Position numbers and translations under genes: made by a program. Of a DNA stretch of 64,000 nt, positions 13,501 through 26,000 are shown in pieces; position 1 is the first letter of the stretch; each line of letters opens with the position of its first letter. Under the pieces are notes generated by a model. It worked only from the letters and a program-made list of their open reading frames with translations, searched no databases and was not told the DNA's origin. The stretch comes from Limnomonas spitsbergensis (Eukaryota; Chlorophyta; Chlorophyceae; Chlamydomonadales), in the NCBI GenBank assembly GCA_037349105.1, contig JAYJMM010000075.1, positions 620,001 through 684,000 on the forward strand, given 5' to 3'.

Positions 13501-16500
13501 ACCCCCAAATGACCTCCTCATCCTCCTTCTCTCTTAGCATTCATATTGATAATCGTGTCCCCCTCCTGTCATCCCTGTGAGCATCCATGCTAAATATCTT
13601 GCCCCCCTCCTGTCCCCTGCCCCCCCTCCCCCTTCTCAGAGCATCCAGCTGTATGAGATGATCGTGGTACGTCATGGCCTGATGATTGTAGGCCTGCCGT
13701 TCAGCGGCAAGACCGCCTCTTACCGCGTGTTGGCCGAGGCACTGACGCTGATGGAGGAGCGCGGCCAGGAGGGGCAGCTCAAGGCAGAGTACCACGTCAT
13801 CAACCCAAAGTCAATCACAATGGGGCAGCTGTACGGTCAGGTGAGAGGGGCGGGTAAAAGAAAGGTTTCTGGTGGACTGATGTTGAATCAAGGTGCTTCA
13901 GCTGCAATTCAGCAACATTGTATTCATGGCCGGGGTGGGGAGGGCATTGTGTAGCGGGCCCTTCTATTGGCAAGCCCTGCCATTGGTAAGCCACGACTAA
14001 GCACACGACCATCACACATGGAGCCACGACTAAGCACCCTAAATCCTAGACCCTGTAGTACACGGAAACATGACAACAAAGACTTGAGCCCTATGACCTC
14101 AAACACATGGAAACTTACTTTTGATCGTTGACCCTGTATACCTCAGCACGTAAGTGTGGACGCTCGATGTACACTTGCTCCTTCGCTTTGACCCACCCTG
14201 ACTTTGAACGCTCTGCTTCGCCACAATATGCCACCTTGTTTGAGTCCTCGAATCTGTGTGTGTGTGTGTGTTTGCCCCCCCTCAGTTTGATCAAGTCACA
14301 CATGAGTGGACAGACGGCATCCTGGCCGTCACCTACCGCTCCGTTGCCAGCAACCCGGCGCTGCACAGGAAGTGGATGGTGCTCGACGGCCCCGTGGATG
14401 CCATCTGGATTGAGAACATGAACACGGTGCTGGACGACAACAAGAAGCTCTGCCTCAACTCGGGTGGGAGAGCGTCCTTCACTGTACCGCACCGCACTAA
14501 ACTGTACTGCACCGCACTAACCTGTACCGTACCGCATTAATGTGTACTGCACTCCAAGGTGATGTACGATGAAAATAAGCTCTGCCTCAACTTAGGTGTG
14601 CTTGACCATGTGTGCGGGTCTGGTGTGTGCCCTGGCGTCTCACGGACAGCCGGGGGGACCAGTTGGATGGACACCTGGAACGAAAAGTACAACGCGTCAG
14701 AGCGACTGCTCACCCTCCATGATCTTCAAGGGGGCTGACCTAGCTGTTGCGTCCCCTGCCATAGCGTCGCACGCATGCTCTGAACCCTAGACCCTGAACC
14801 GTAAACCCTGGGCCCTCAGCCCTTAACGTTGAACCCTGAACCCTGAACCCTGCCTCCTCTCAGGTGAGATCATCTCCATGAGCGCCTCCATGAACATGAT
14901 CTTCGAGGTGGCCGACCTGGCCGTCGCCTCCCCCGCCACGGTGTCACGCTGCGGGATGGTTTACTTGGAGCCGCATCAGCTGGGGTGGCGGCCTTTGGTG
15001 CTGAGCTGGATCCATGCGTTGCCGGAGCACATGGCAAAGGTGGGCAGGAGGGACACGGCTGCAAGCGGTGCCCCATGACTATGAACAGAGGCAGATGGGC
15101 AAGGAGGCAGCTTTCGAGGGGCTGCCTGCCTGCCCCCTACCCCATTATCCGAAACTGGGGCACCCATTGCGATGGCTGATTTGAATGCTGGTGGTTTTGT
15201 TGGTTTTGTAGAGGGCACAGTGAGGCAGGGCGTGCTCTGGAGTTCTGGCGTGATGGGCCTTGGGTGATGGGCCCTCAGCTGGTGGGACACGTGGGGTTTT
15301 GAAGGGGTTTAGGGCTAATGGTTTAGCAGGTGGAGCAAGCGGGGTTGGGGAGGCACAGGGGCCTGAGCAGGATGGAGGGAACATAATCCTCACTGCCTTT
15401 ATCTCATTACTGTGCTGAGGGTGCCTTGTACAGCTTTGGTAGCCGCCCCTCCTCCATGAACCTCCTGCTCCCGCTCTCACAGCCGTGCGCTCTTCTCTTC
15501 TCCCGGATTTGGGAGACCCCGTCTTATCAGCTGCCCTCTGCCCCCTCCCACCCACCTCCCTCCTGCCTCCTGCTCCCTCTGCTTGGTAGGAGGATAAGGA
15601 GCACCTGCTGGGCCTCTTCGACTTCCTGGTCCCGGTGTCCCTGCGCTTTGTGCGGCGAGACCTTAAGGAGGCCGCGCCCACGCTGGACGGCCAGCTGGTC
15701 ACGGCGCTCATGCGCAACTTCGCATCCCTCACGACACACTTCCAGGTTTGGGTTGAGGAGGGGATGCAAAGGGCAGGGGGGTTAAAGGCAATAGGTAGGC
15801 TCAATAGTGGGCTCAATGGTGGGCTCAAATGCCATATGTAGACTGTATGGTGGGCTCGAATACCCTCTGTGGGCTACTGTTTTGTCAAGGCAGATGAAGG
15901 CTATGCCCTGCGTGGGTGTTTAAGGAGCAGTGCAGAGGGCGGTGTGGTTGGGACTCGGACTGCCTAGTGCTGCCTGGTGTGAGGCTCAGGCTGCTTGAGT
16001 CATGAGTGAGGAGAGCTTAGGCACCTTCTGTAAGGAGGAGCTGTTTCCTGTCTGATTGCAAGCGGCAAGCACTTTTAATCTTCTCAACCTTAGAATCTAC
16101 CCATACTATTTTCAGATTTGCTTCAGCGAAGCTACAGTTGCAATCCAGAGACTTCTAGGTTCGAATGCAGCGCCCACCCTCCGCCCACCCTCCGCCCACC
16201 TACCCCCACTCCTACAGGACGCTGCCACGTACGAGGCGCTAGGCTCGAATGCAGCGCCCACTCACCGCCCACCCCCGCCACCTACCCCACTCCTACAGGA
16301 CGCTGCCACGTACGAGGCGCTAGGTGAGGCGCGAGCGCACGCTCAGGTGGACTCCGTGTTCTTTTTCAGCCTCGTGTGGTCCATCGGTTGCAGCTGCGCC
16401 ACCAACGAGACCCGCACGCACTTTGATGCCTTCATCCGGGCTGCGGCTGCGAGCGCGCTGCCGGGCTACACGAGTCCGTCAGGGGAAAAGTAGGTGTTGC

Positions 16501-16946
16501 CTAGGTGACAGCTTGAGGGCTTCCTGACCCCAAAACCTAAACTAGGCTATATTAGCCCGCCAGAGGAGAAGTAGGTCCTGTGTAGGGGTCAGATTGAGGT
16601 TTCCCTAACCCGAAGCCCTTTGCTAGGCTGAACAAGTCGGTCAGGGGAGGACAAGTTTCTGTCTGGGTCATGGATTAAGAGTTCCTAAGCCCCTTAACCC
16701 TGATGTACACAAGCCCATCGGGGAAGAAGTGGGTCCTGCCTGGGAAACGGGTTAAGGGTTATGAAACCCTTAACCTCAACCTAAGCTGGTGTAACCCTGA
16801 CGTGGGTCACACCAGCTCGTTGGAGGAGAAAAGGTCACTGCCTGGGCCCGTGTGAGGGGATCGAGAAATGCATGCAATGCGGCTACCCCTCTCCATGGTC
16901 CTCACCCAGACACCCAGGGCTTCTGACGCCTCTGATACAATTCGAC

Positions 16947-17016
<70 letters not shown>

Positions 17017-20000
17017 ACAAATACAAATACAATACCAATGTGTCCACAGGTACACCCTGCCTGAGGACATCCCCGAGTCTCATGTCCTCATTACGACCCC
17101 GCTCATGCCCAATGACAACGGGGCCCTGGTTTACGACTACATGTTCCAAACAGACAATGACAGGTGATAGCCTCTGTCGGGAGAGAGAACCACATGAGGA
17201 CTATCGAGGACCCCAGCAGCGTGTGGTGGTGGTGGGAGGGGGGGGCAACATGAGGCCCCATGGCCTGAGGCCCATAACAGGTACCATGGCCCGAGGCCCA
17301 TTGCAGATTTTAGGGGAGGCAGGCCCCATGTCATGAGGCTCCATGGCCTCTCAACCCTGAACCCTGACCCAGCACAACGCTCTGTTGCGTTGAGCCAGCT
17401 CAGGTGCCATTGGTAGTAGGCCCTTGCCCTCGCCGCCCCCACCACCGTGCGGGCACCTGCCAGGGCTTGCTCGCGGTCCCACCTTATGCGCACACTTTGG
17501 GCCTGATGTCCCATGTCCCTCTCTCTTGTGGTTGCAGGTGATGCCCCTGCTTCAACCCCCCCGACCGAGAGTCTGAGCCTCAGGTTGTCTCTCTCTTGCG
17601 GTTGTGCAGGTGGTGCTCCTGGTCCAGCATGATCGATGATAGCACCATCCCCTCTGACGCCAAGTTCCGCAAAGTCATCATCCCCACAGTGGACACGGTG
17701 CGCTACTCCTACTTGCTGGACAAGACCATCAAGAGCGGCTTCCCGCTGCTGGTGGTGGGGCCCACGGGGACCGGTGAGTCAGCCCTAAGCCCTAAAACCC
17801 TTAACCCTAAACGAGGGGGCAGGCGCCACCGATGAGCTCCACCTGGGCTGATTGCGGCCCTCGATGGAGCTTGATGCTGCGACGGGTTCTGTCACGGATT
17901 GTGTTGCAGCTGAGAGCTTGAGGACCCTGAACCCTCAACAAGGTGCAAGAATTCTGAACCCTGGATGAAGCAGGAGGAGCCCTGCAACCTGAAACCTAAA
18001 CCCTGGATGAGGCGCGAGGAAACCCAAACTCTTAGTCCTGAACCCTGACTCCTGGATGAGGCGCAAGGGACTCCTAACTCTTAACCCTGAACCCTGGATG
18101 AGGCGCAAGGAGCCCTGAACCCTGACAGCGTGTGTGCGGGCCTGTGTCTCGCCTTGTCCTGCTGCAGGCAAGTCAGTCCTGGTGCAGACGTACTTGTACG
18201 GCCTGCCCAGCGAGCAGTACGTGCCCCCTAACGTGATCGGCTTCAGCGCGCGCGCGACGGCCAACATGGCGCAATACCTGATCGATGCCAAGCTGGACCG
18301 CAGACGGAAGGGCATCTTCGGGCCGCCCACTGGCAAGAAAGCCGTTATCTTTGTGGACGACTTGAACATGCCGCAGGTGAGTGCATGGGGGCGAATGTGA
18401 CGAGCGTTTTGCTTTGTTGCGGTTTTTGTTCCAGCCTGCTGCCGCGAGCGGACTGAAGCCCTGGCTGTGCCAGTGGTTCATTGCAGAGGCTTCCACTCAT
18501 TCCTCTTCTTCCCTCTGAGGCTGTTAGAAGCTTTTAAGGTTCACAATGCCCATCATAACAGCTGGTGCCTTATGTCCCGAGTGGCATTGCACAAATCTAT
18601 AAACCTACAGGCTTCATTGCAATTTTCAGCTGCACCTTGCCAACTGCTGTCCATCCCTCAGACTGCATTCAGCGGGTATCAGTATGCACCTGGCATGACC
18701 CCAAGCTTCTTCCCCAACCCCCAAAAACCAAACTCGGATTCCACCACAAAGTCCCCAAAGCCTTGTATCTCGGATCTTTTTTGTACCTTTGCTGCAAAAG
18801 GTATCGTATTTAATTTGTCCCGTCTTCCCATCCCCCCTTGGCACAGCTTGATACATACGGCGCCCTCAACCCTTAACCCTAAACCCTGAACCCTAACCAT
18901 CCCCCCTTGGAACAGCTTGAGACCTACGGCACCCTAAACCCTTAACCCTAAACCCTAACCATCCCCCATTGGAACAGCTTGAGACCTACGGCACCTTAAA
19001 CCCTTAACCCTAAACCCTAACCATCCCCCCTTGGAACAGCTTGAGACCTATGGCACCCTCAACCCTTAACCCTAAGCCCTAACCATCCCCCCTTGGCACA
19101 GCTTGAGACCTACGGCGCCCAGCCGCCCATCGAGCTGCTGCGTCAGTACATGGACCACGGCGGCTGGTACGACCGGCAGAACACTTTCCGCCGCATGGAC
19201 GACGTGCTGTTTGTCACAGCCATGGGCCCGCCCGGCGGCGGCCGCAACAACGTGACCTCGCGCTACACGCGCCACTTCAACATGCTGTCCATCGTGGACT
19301 TCAACGACGCGACGCTCAAGCGCATCTTCTCCACCATCCTGGACTGGGCGCTCAACTCGGCCGAGTTCCCATTGGGAATCAAGGTGTTGAAGGAGGCTGC
19401 GTGTGTCTGGTACCTTGCGAATTAGACATTTAGCTAAATTATAGATTTTGTTGCCTGTTTTATACTTTTGTTTCCCAAGTGCTTTTTCTAATATTTGTTT
19501 TGTTCATCTTAAGCCTGTGCTGCGACGGCACACTGCCAGCTGTAAAGCCTCTGGAACGAGCAAAGCGGTACATACTACATAGGGGTCTGACTGGATGGCG
19601 AGGCTGAGCCTTGCCCCCTGGGGCCCCGATGAACCCTTTGTCCCTATGCCTGTGTTGAGGCTAGCAAGGCCCCTCCCAGGCGGCCCTCGCAGCCCTCCCC
19701 TCTCACAGCCCTCTCCTCTTCTATGCCCCCCCTCCCTCTCCCATCACAGCCCTCCCCTCTCACAGCCCCCCCCCCCCTCCCTCCCATCACTGCCCTCCCC
19801 TCCCTCCCTCACAGCCCTCTCCTCTCCCCCCTCTCCCCCCCCTCTCCCCTCAGGAGCTACGTGACCAGGTGGTTTCCGGCACTCTGGACGTGTACCAGAA
19901 GGTTGTGACCTCCCTGCTTCCGACCCCCACCAAGAGCCACTACACCTTCAACCTGCGGGACATCAGCCGAGTCATGCAGGGCTTCCTGCTCATCAAGCCT

Positions 20001-23000
20001 GAGAGGCTGCCGCCGGGGGCCGCGGGAAAGGAGAAGTATACAAGGCTGTGGGTGCATGAGGTGGGTGGGGGTCATAGGTTGCGCTGTTCATGCGGTACGA
20101 GGGGGTGAAGAGGAGGGGGAGGGGTCAGAGATTGGGCTGTTAATGCGGTACAAGGGGGTGAAGAGGAGGGGGGTGGGGGGCAGAGGCTGGGCTGTTCATG
20201 CGGTACGAGGGGGGGGGGAGTGTGGGATGGGGCAAAGTTGTGAGCTGTTCGTGCGGTACGAGGGGGGCAGGGAGTGGAGCAAGGGGCAAAGTGTTTGGCT
20301 GTTCGCGCGGGACTGGGGAATGGAAGGAAACAAATGTGCTGGGAGGCTGACTTGTTGTTAGACAGGCCTCATCTGTCAGGCGTCTGCTGGGTTGAATCCT
20401 CTCAGCCTGCCAGTGTGTAGCGTGCACAGGAGGTTACCTGACCCGTGGGGCCCTTTCCTGCCCCCCCTCGCTAGCAGAGTATTGCTACTTCTGCTGGCCT
20501 GTTGAGTGTGTTTCAGGCCTGACTGCCATGTCACTTATCCGACCTCGAGTTCTCATCCTCCTGCCCCCCTCGGTAGCAGAGGACTGTTTGTCCTGCTGCT
20601 CTGTTGAGTGTGTGTCAGGCCTGACTGCCGTGTCACCTTTCTGACCTCAGATTCTCATCCTCATATGTCTTTGAGACTAATAGAAGCAGCCTCATCTCTT
20701 TGGATTATTTAAATGTTATGGATGTTGTCCCAGTCTGATGTTTAGGGCTAAACCCTGATCGTCTGACGAGGCCCAGACCCTGAAGGGTTTGACCCTCACC
20801 CCTAAACCTGCCCCCCCCTCCTCTTCCCCCATACACACACACTCATGCACCCGCCCCCCCCCGCTGCCCATCAGATCATGCGCGTGTTTTACGACCGCCT
20901 GGTCGACCGCAAAGACCGCATCTGGTTCCTGGACTTCATGAAACAGACTGTGAAGCAGCGCTTCTCCACAGACTTTGACGCGCTGTTCAAGCACCTGCTG
21001 GTCATGGACAAAAGCGTGGCCAGCGGCAGCCTTGACGTCACGGTGGACCACGTGCGCAGCTGCTTCTTCGGGGACTATCTGGACCAGTCCACAGGTGCGC
21101 ATGGTGGCACCAGATGCTCCTTTTGCCACCTTCTCTCAGAGGCCTTGCCGAATGGGCTGTGCAACGGCATAGCAGTGTCTGCTTCAGGCCTGTTTCAGAT
21201 TGATCACTTGTCCTCACTCTATTCAGGAGACCGCCTGTTGTTTTAGGGACCTCACCCGGACTAGAAGGACCCAGCTGTAAGGAATGCAGCCATGGGCAAA
21301 TTCCTGCAAAGCAAAGCTCTCAAACCCCCCTCCCCATCTTCTCACCCTTCTAAAGCGTTCCCCCAACTGGTGTCTGCCCAGCATCGCGCCAGCCCTCTTT
21401 GCCCACGACCGGCTGCCCACCCTGCAACCCCTACTGCTCCTTCCTCGCTCCCGCCCTCCCTACATCCCCGGCTGCTCCTATGCAGAGGACCCCACCCTGA
21501 ATCCACCCTACTGCTCCTCCTTCCCTCCCTCCCTCCCTCCCTCCCTCCCTGTCTACCCCCTCTGCTGCTCCTACGCAGAGCGGTAGAGGACTCCACCCTG
21601 TCTGCCCCCTGCTGCTCATCCCTCCCTCCCTCCCTCTCTCCCTCCCTCCCTCTCTCCCTCCCTCCCTCCCTCACTCTCTGCCTGCCCCCTCCTGCCTCTG
21701 TGTAGAGGACCCCACCCTCCGCTCCTACGACGAGGTCACCGACATCCACGAGCTTATGTCGCGCATGGAGGAGTACCTGGTGGATCACAACGCGATGAGC
21801 AAGCGGCCGATGAACCTGGCCATCTTCCTATACGCAGTCGAGCACATCAGCCGCATTGCACGTGTGCTCAAGCAGCCAGGTGTGTGTGGGAGGTATAGCC
21901 TGGGGGGGGATGAGCCTAGGAAGGAAGGGGTCCCGGGACGCGGGGAATGACCCTCCTCCAGAATGGCTGCCTGTTGGCCTGGTGGCAGCGCTGGTGACCT
22001 CTCCCACCACCTCGCCGTTCAGCCACCAACGCACCAGGGGACACAGGAGGGTGTCAAGGGAGGTGGGGAGACAAGGAACAAAACTCCAAAGGAGTGAATC
22101 GGGGGGGGAGGGTATGCCCTGTGCATGCACTCCAGAGATTACAGATGTAAACAGGTCTTGCCTAGCTCTCCAGAGGAAGACAACTGGGTTTGCCAGGCTC
22201 CTGTACTCCTTGATGGAAGGATTGGAGGACAACATCTCGCATGCGATCGTTTATCCCGCAAACAAGTGGATGATGCTCCTGGATGCCTCCTGGCCCGCCT
22301 GGCTGGCCTGCTTATTTTCCATCATGCGCGCACATGCTGCGTGTGGGTCTGGTTGACAGTGAGCGCCAGTCCTTTTCCTGTCCTCGTTGCCTCACGCCTG
22401 CCCTCTGAGCCAAGTGTCGACCCTTTTCCTGCGGTGCTTGCAGGCGCGCACATGCTGTGTGTGGGTGTGGGTGGCAGTGGGCGCCAATCGCTGTCCCGCC
22501 TCGCTGCCTTCATCTCAGGGATGCAAGCCTTCCAGATTGAGATCAGCAAGAGCTACACGCAGGTGCGCGACACGTGACATACGCAGCTTGCAGTAAAAGG
22601 TGTGAATTGAGATCCGCAAGATCTACACGTACGTCTGCAACACGTGGCATGCAGATAGGAAAACCTAGTTATAGATTGAGATCAGTTAGACCTAGATGGA
22701 AGGGGTGAAAGTCTGCCACTCCGTCTGGGGGGGCTGCCCCAACCCTCTCCCAACCATCCCACGTGGGATGGAGTGGGAAGATGGGATTCATGGTGGAGGA
22801 GATGTCAGTTGCAGGGCCTGCAACCTAGTGTGCTGATAGTTATTGATAGTTATAGGGAAGAGATCCTACACAACTTGTACCATGTCTAGGCTCGTGGGGG
22901 CTGTTGGTGTTGAAGGAAGAGGAAGGTGTGATGGTGACCTACTGACCTAGTGGAGCAACAGCTGTGCTATCTTGAAATGTGCGTCTGACCCTTGGTTGCC

Positions 23001-26000
23001 TACCTCCCCTTGCTGCTCGTCTGAGGGGCAGCATCCTCACTTAAGGTTCTGCCCACCGATGCGATGATGCTCGGGGGGCCATCGGGGGGTGCAAACGGAG
23101 CCCCAGCCCAGGCTGTACTTGTTCCCTGATCATAAAGCCCCTGGGGACGTACCTTTCTCATTCTGACACCCCAACACCTTCATACACTGACGGTCGGAAG
23201 CACTTATGTACTGCTGTACTTGTGTACTTTCTGCAATGACGTGCTGCTGCACTGATGGACAGTAGCACTGATGTACTGCTGCAATGACGTACTGCTGCAC
23301 TGATGAACAGAAGCACTGATGTACTGCTGCTGCCGCCCTGCCGGGCCACAGGTGGAGTGGCGCGAGGATCTCAAGAAGTTCACGCGCCAGGCTGGCAGTG
23401 AGGGCAGCCCCTGTGTATTCCTGTTCAGCGACTCGCAGATCAAGCAGGAGTCCTTCGTGGAGGATATCAACAACCTGCTTAACAGCGGGGAGGTGAGGAG
23501 GGAGTAGGCCCGGGGTAGAGGGGGTGCAGGAGGGGAGGGGGGGCAATGACGACTGCCTGCTCAACAGTTGGGAGGGGTTCAGAAAAGGGTTGGGGGAAGC
23601 AGGAAGCTGTGGGCAGATTGAGGGTTGCAGGCAATCTGTCCCTGCAGAATAGACAGACAGACAGAGAAATAAAGGGCTTGCAGACAAAGCATTTCGATAC
23701 AGGTTTTTTACAGGTTCTCTGGGGCTACTACCCTGCTGAGACACTTTTTTGTGGATAACATGGTTATGTAGCCAAACCAAAGTATCGCACTCCTCCTTTT
23801 AACCCCGCTCTCCCTCCCCTTCCCCTGTACCCCGTGTGTGCCGTCAGGTGCCCAACATGTTCCCCTACGACGAGCGTGCCGCGGTCCTGGAGCAGTGCCG
23901 CCAGACCTCCAAGAAGGAGGGCCTGGACCTGGACAGCGCCGTGGACCTGTGGAACTACTTCGTGGACCGCACGCGGGAGAACCTGCACGTGGTGCTCTGC
24001 TTCAGCCCGATTGGCAGTGCGTTCCGTGAGCGCATCCGGCAGTTCCCGTCGCTGGTCAACTGCTGCACGATCGACTGGTGAGTGTGAGGGCCCTGGTTCC
24101 ACTGTGTGGCGGCATGCTGCTTAATGGGCCTGCCCCTGCAGCAGGTTAATGGGCCTCTGCCCCTGCAGCAGGCTAATGGGCCTGCCCCTGCAGCAGCGTT
24201 TCTATTTTTGGCTACAAGCCCAATGTCAACGGGCCGCCCGGCGTCCGCCAAAGGCCCAATCAGGTTCAAACCTGGACCGGCCTACGACTGGTAGCCAGAG
24301 GCTGACTACAAATGGGGCCTCTGGGTGTAGCTGACATGTAGCCGAGTATCGAAAAAGGAAACACTGACCCACAGCACTTCCCTTGTGTGGGGATAGAGTG
24401 CTGATTGGTCCTGCTCCTGCAGCACTTCCCTTGTGTGGGGACAGACTGCTGATTGGGCCTGCTCCTGCAACACTTCCCTTGTGTGGGGATAGAGTGCTGA
24501 TTGGTCCTGCTCCTGCAGCACTTCCCTTGCGTGGGGATAGAGTGCTGATTGGGCCTGCTCCTGCAGCACTTCCCTTGTGTGGGGATAGAGTGCTGATTGG
24601 GCCTGCTCCTGCAGCACTACCCTTGTGTGGGGATAGAGTGCTCATTGGGCCTGCTCCTGCAGCACTTCCCTTGCGTGGGGATAGAGTGCTGATTGGGCCT
24701 GCTCCTGCAGCACTTCCCTTGTGTGGGGATAAACTGCTGATTGGGCCTGCTCCTGCAGCACTTCCCTTGCGTGGGGATAAACTGCTGATTGGGCCTGCTC
24801 CTGCAGCACTTCCCTTGTGTGGGGATAGAGTGCTGAATGGGCCTGCTCCTGCAACACTTCCCTTGTGTGGGGATAGAGTGCTGATTGAGCCTGCTCCTGC
24901 AGCAATGCCCTTGTTTGGAGACAGATGGCTCAAGGCAGCTGTCAGGAAGCTGCCCACTTGCCGCTACCTTACTGCCCTTGCTCGGTTGCTTCCCCAAGTT
25001 TTCTCAGCGTGGCCCAATGACGCCCTGCTGGCGCCAACCCTATCCCTGAGCCCTTCCCTTCACGCTCTCTCAGGTTCTGCCCGCTTCACGATATCACCCT
25101 TCTAAGCGGTTACACTAACCACCCTGAAACCTACAACCTGGAAAGAGCAAGGTTAGAGGATCTGAGTGGTCCCATGATGTGCCCTACAGGCGGTCCCATT
25201 TACCCTGGACCTTGACCCTAAACCCTACACTCTCTCAGGTTCTCTGAGTGGCCCAATGATGCCCTGGAGGCCGTTGCGCTCAAGTTCCTCAAGGACCTGG
25301 ACGTGGCTGGCGACCAGCGCAAGCAGATCATGGCCATGTGCAAGATGTTCCACGAGAACGTGCGCGAGCTGAGTGAGCAGTATCTCAAGGAGGTGGGGCG
25401 CATCAACTACGTCACGCCCACAAGCTACCTGGAGCTCATCACGGCATTCACAACACTGCTGTCGGCAAAGCGGGCCGAGGTGGGCGAGGCGGGGCGGGAT
25501 GTGCTGGGTGGCGCTTAGCAGAACCAGGGCTTGATCCGTTGTGAGCAGCGGGGCGGGAGATGCCCTGGGGGGCACTAGAGGGAACCAGGGCTTGATCCGT
25601 TGGGAGCAGCGGGGCGGGAGATACCCTGGGGGGCACTAGAGGGAACCAGGGCTTGATCCGTTGTGAGCAGCGGGGCGGGAGATGTGCTGGGTGGCACTAG
25701 AGGGAACCAGGGCTTGATCTGTTGGGAGCAGCGGGGCGGGAGATGCCCTGGGGGGCACTAGAGGGAACCAGGGCTTGATCCGTTGGGAGCAGCGGGGCGG
25801 GAGATGTGCTGGGTGGCACTAGAGGGAACCAGGGCTTGATCCGTTGGGAGCAGCGGACGGAAGGTGCTGGAGGGTGCTTACAAAACAAGGCTTGAGCCGT
25901 TGTGAGCAGCGGGGCGGGAGATGTGCTGGGTGGCACTAGAGGGAAGTAGGGCTTGATATGTGGGAGCAGCAGGGCAGGTTGTGCTGAGGGTCGGGATGCC

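Noticed and set aside
15145..15828. 227-aa minus-strand ORF overlapping exon 20
   Set aside because: Antisense shadow of a GC-rich exon and its flanking introns; no recognisable domain.
24226..24957. 240-aa open frames on both strands with [12 protein letters not shown] / [15 protein letters not shown] repeats
   Set aside because: Produced by the 48-bp intronic repeat, whose length is a multiple of three; both strands are open at once, and it sits inside a dynein intron.
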